A stretch of 6,053 nucleotides of DNA from Parcubacteria group bacterium. GTDB taxonomy: Bacteria; Patescibacteriota; Minisyncoccia; Minisyncoccales; UBA10102. The translations under genes were made by a program, and so were the position numbers. Positions 5,801 through 6,053 of this stretch are shown in pieces (the stretch's first letter is position 1; each line of letters opens with the position of its first letter). The notes beneath the pieces were generated by a model, which saw only the letters and a program-made list of their open reading frames with translations, had not been told where the DNA came from and made no database searches. The stretch is taken from assembly GCA_016188735.1 (NCBI GenBank), contig JACPHF010000040.1, forward strand, positions 1 to 6,053. The letters run 5' to 3'.

Positions 5801-6053
5801 GCAGAAAGAAAGCGTGCACCTGGCTTCCTGGCCAGAACCCAGCCGATCGTTTCTGGATTCCAAGTTGGAAACACAGATGGTTCAGCTTCGCGAGCTTGTG
5901 GCAAAGGCATTGGCATTGAGAGCAAAAGCCGGCATCAAGGTGCGCCAACCTCTCGCTTCGCTCAAATTTTCAATTTCTAATTTTCAATTTTCAACAGAGC
6001 TTCTCAACCTCATCAAGGAGGAAGTGAACGTGAAAGATGTGATTTTTGAGAAA
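2880..6053 (+). CDS. ileS: Isoleucyl-tRNA synthetase with an inserted histidine-phosphatase domain (3' end beyond window)
   Basis: This class I synthetase charges tRNA-Ile and edits mischarged valine. The frame is open for 1,058 codons without a stop and continues past the edge. Landmarks: FYEGPPTANAGPGIHH (HIGH motif, GIHH 49-52); YCTRC (C176, C179); editing domain with WTTTPWT (226-232), GTGVVH (315-320) and YGEDDY (325-330); FCWRC (C394, C397); SRERYWGTPLPVW (452-464); C466/C469; a phosphatase insert at about 491-684; LHRPFVDD (694-701); C706/C709; DVWFDSG (726-732); EGIDQTRGWF (757-766); KMSKSKGN (798-805); and the anticodon domain from LDRWILSRL (881-889). The GIHH and ERYWGTP forms resemble the type 2, archaeal/eukaryote-like IleS (inference). 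All catalytic and editing signatures are present, so the synthetase should be active. A normal IleS has no phosphatase. Near the edge a heptamer repeat is translated as part of the protein. Confidence 0.97.
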   Translation, partial: MDLNFPKLEERVLERWKKEKTFEQSLKLRKGARRFIFYEGPPTANAGPGIHHVLTRVFKDVTCRYKTMRGFFVPRRAGWDTHGLPVELQIEKKLGLKSKKDIERYGVAKFNAECKRSVWEFKKDWEALTWRVGFWLDTGNPYITYSKEYIETLWRIIKEFSRRKLLYKGFKIVPYCTRCGTALSSHELAQGYQQVRERSVYVKFKLRSGQSLGAATVPENTYILAWTTTPWTLLGNVALAVGKDIEYEMWKSGKEHLILAAERRENMGMSGKPEAMLPGKSLVGLAYEPLFNVKELKSDKSHKVYDADFVSTQDGTGVVHTAVMYGEDDYNLGTKIGLPKFHTVDEQGKFVHAGHGLDGMYVKDKKTEDLILEILEKNGNLLKTEEYEHEYPFCWRCSTPLLYYAKESWFVNMKKVKKSLLANNGTIHWIPEHIKNGRMGEWLKEVKDWAFSRERYWGTPLPVWECQSCKEHTVIGSVKELASRRFSSNSYILMRHGHSERQLTDIMSCWPEKKPLALTPKGSRQVEKRAKELKRRKVDLIFTSDLLRTRQTAEIVGKIVGVKPKIATELREVDVGTLNGKHVTELGKVWGRPGETQNEHYRRRFDDPMPGGESWRDIQERTYDFILRLEKQYKRKHILLVGHELPLRLLEATMKGFTRDEIIAWRRKKEWGVGEAHSVSFTRLPLDDRMEVNLHRPFVDDSWFFCDTCSARGGKGKMVKVKEVVDVWFDSGAMPFASVQSQTLRAPKEFPADYIVEGIDQTRGWFYTLLAVATLLGFKAPYKNVIALGHVLDEKGEKMSKSKGNIVNPWEIVNAYGADAVRWYFFTINHPGDPKLFSKKHIEGSIRKFLLPLWNSLVFYETYGAKSQKSTSEPPKAEHILDRWILSRLSFLAADMKSSMDAYDITGAGRALERFVGEDLSQWYIRRSRTRFSPRSKKELLKVSGVLRFVLENVSRLAAPFIPFLSEIVFERLGQKESVHLASWPEPSRSFLDSKLETQMVQLRELVAKALALRAKAGIKVRQPLASLKFSISNFQFSTELLNLIKEEVNVKDVIFEK
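4350..4931 (+). other. Histidine-phosphatase (phosphoglycerate-mutase-like) domain inserted in IleS
   Basis: Residues of about 491-684 of the IleS product form a complete histidine-phosphatase fold unit. YILMRHGHSE (491-500) holds the RHG motif, with H496 as the expected phospho-histidine. LTPKGSRQVEKRAKEL follows the family's usual spacing. IFTSDLLRTRQTAE has the phosphate-binding arginine (R548). LREVDVGTLNGK (570-581) has the expected acidic residue E572. DPMPGGESWRDIQERT (607-622) is a strong family motif. HILLVGHELPLRLL contains H643, the expected second catalytic histidine, as GHE in place of the commoner SHG. The substrate cannot be told from sequence; the family includes mutases and phosphatases acting on sugar phosphates, nucleotides and proteins. 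The reading frame stays open with IleS on both sides, and composition and codon use look like the host gene. Confidence 0.93.
5965..5994 (+). repeat. AATTTTC heptamer tandem repeat inside ileS
   Basis: Four heptamers run in tandem: AATTTTC (5965), AATTTCT (5972, a variant), AATTTTC (5979) and AATTTTC (5986), followed by AA. The stretch is AT-rich beside GC-richer neighbours and is translated as KFSISNFQFS between the conserved-looking VRQPLASL and ELLNLIKEEVNV segments. An 11-base piece, ATTTTCAATTT, also occurs inverted in the argS-ileS spacer (2851-2841). I recall similar AT-rich heptamers between genes in CPR assemblies, but cannot confirm that here. Confidence 0.75.

Overview
The window carries five genes of translation and ribosome rescue on two diverging strands. 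Rightward are argS (arginyl-tRNA synthetase) and ileS (isoleucyl-tRNA synthetase, cut by the right edge). Leftward are smpB, then ssrA (tmRNA), then the start of infC (initiation factor IF-3, cut by the left edge). Gaps are very small and no mobile element, CRISPR array or phage gene is visible. The compact layout, the PPTAN...GIHH form of IleS, the DPNPFKEFHVGH form of ArgS, weak or absent Shine-Dalgarno sequences and an AATTTTC heptamer repeat suggest a Patescibacteria/CPR (Parcubacteria-like) genome. This placement is inference from protein style, not from a marker phylogeny. The standard bacterial code fits all genes.

Minus strand, right to left: smpB (632-1069) starts 9 bases after a perfect TATAAT box, so its mRNA is probably leaderless. 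The tmRNA (268-631) begins on the base directly after the smpB stop codon. It shows an acceptor stem with the G3-U70 pair, a pseudoknot before the tag, a tag frame reading ANVFEPQRAYAFA, and an encoded CCA. The infC reading frame opens immediately behind the tmRNA 3' end and has no ATG, GTG or TTG start, leaving only CTG or ATA. One transcript would thus give SmpB, its RNA partner and IF-3, with tmRNA end-processing creating the 5' end of the infC message.

Plus strand: argS (1114-2836) has its first helix in a different frame from the rest. The two frames meet at CCC-TTTTT-GA, where a one-base slip on UUU-UGA restores a full-length enzyme. This is either a homopolymer error or a recoding site of the prfB type. 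After 43 bases comes ileS (2880 to the edge, 1,058 codons visible).

The most unusual feature is inside ileS. A complete histidine-phosphatase (phosphoglycerate-mutase-like) domain of about 190 residues is inserted in frame between two CxxC pairs that normally form one zinc knuckle of the synthetase. Both the synthetase signatures and the phosphatase catalytic residues look intact, so this is probably a working bifunctional or regulated enzyme. Smaller oddities are an isoleucine-rich eight-codon ORF overlapping the ileS start, a tandem heptamer repeat read through as IleS sequence, and shortened D- and T-loops in the tmRNA.
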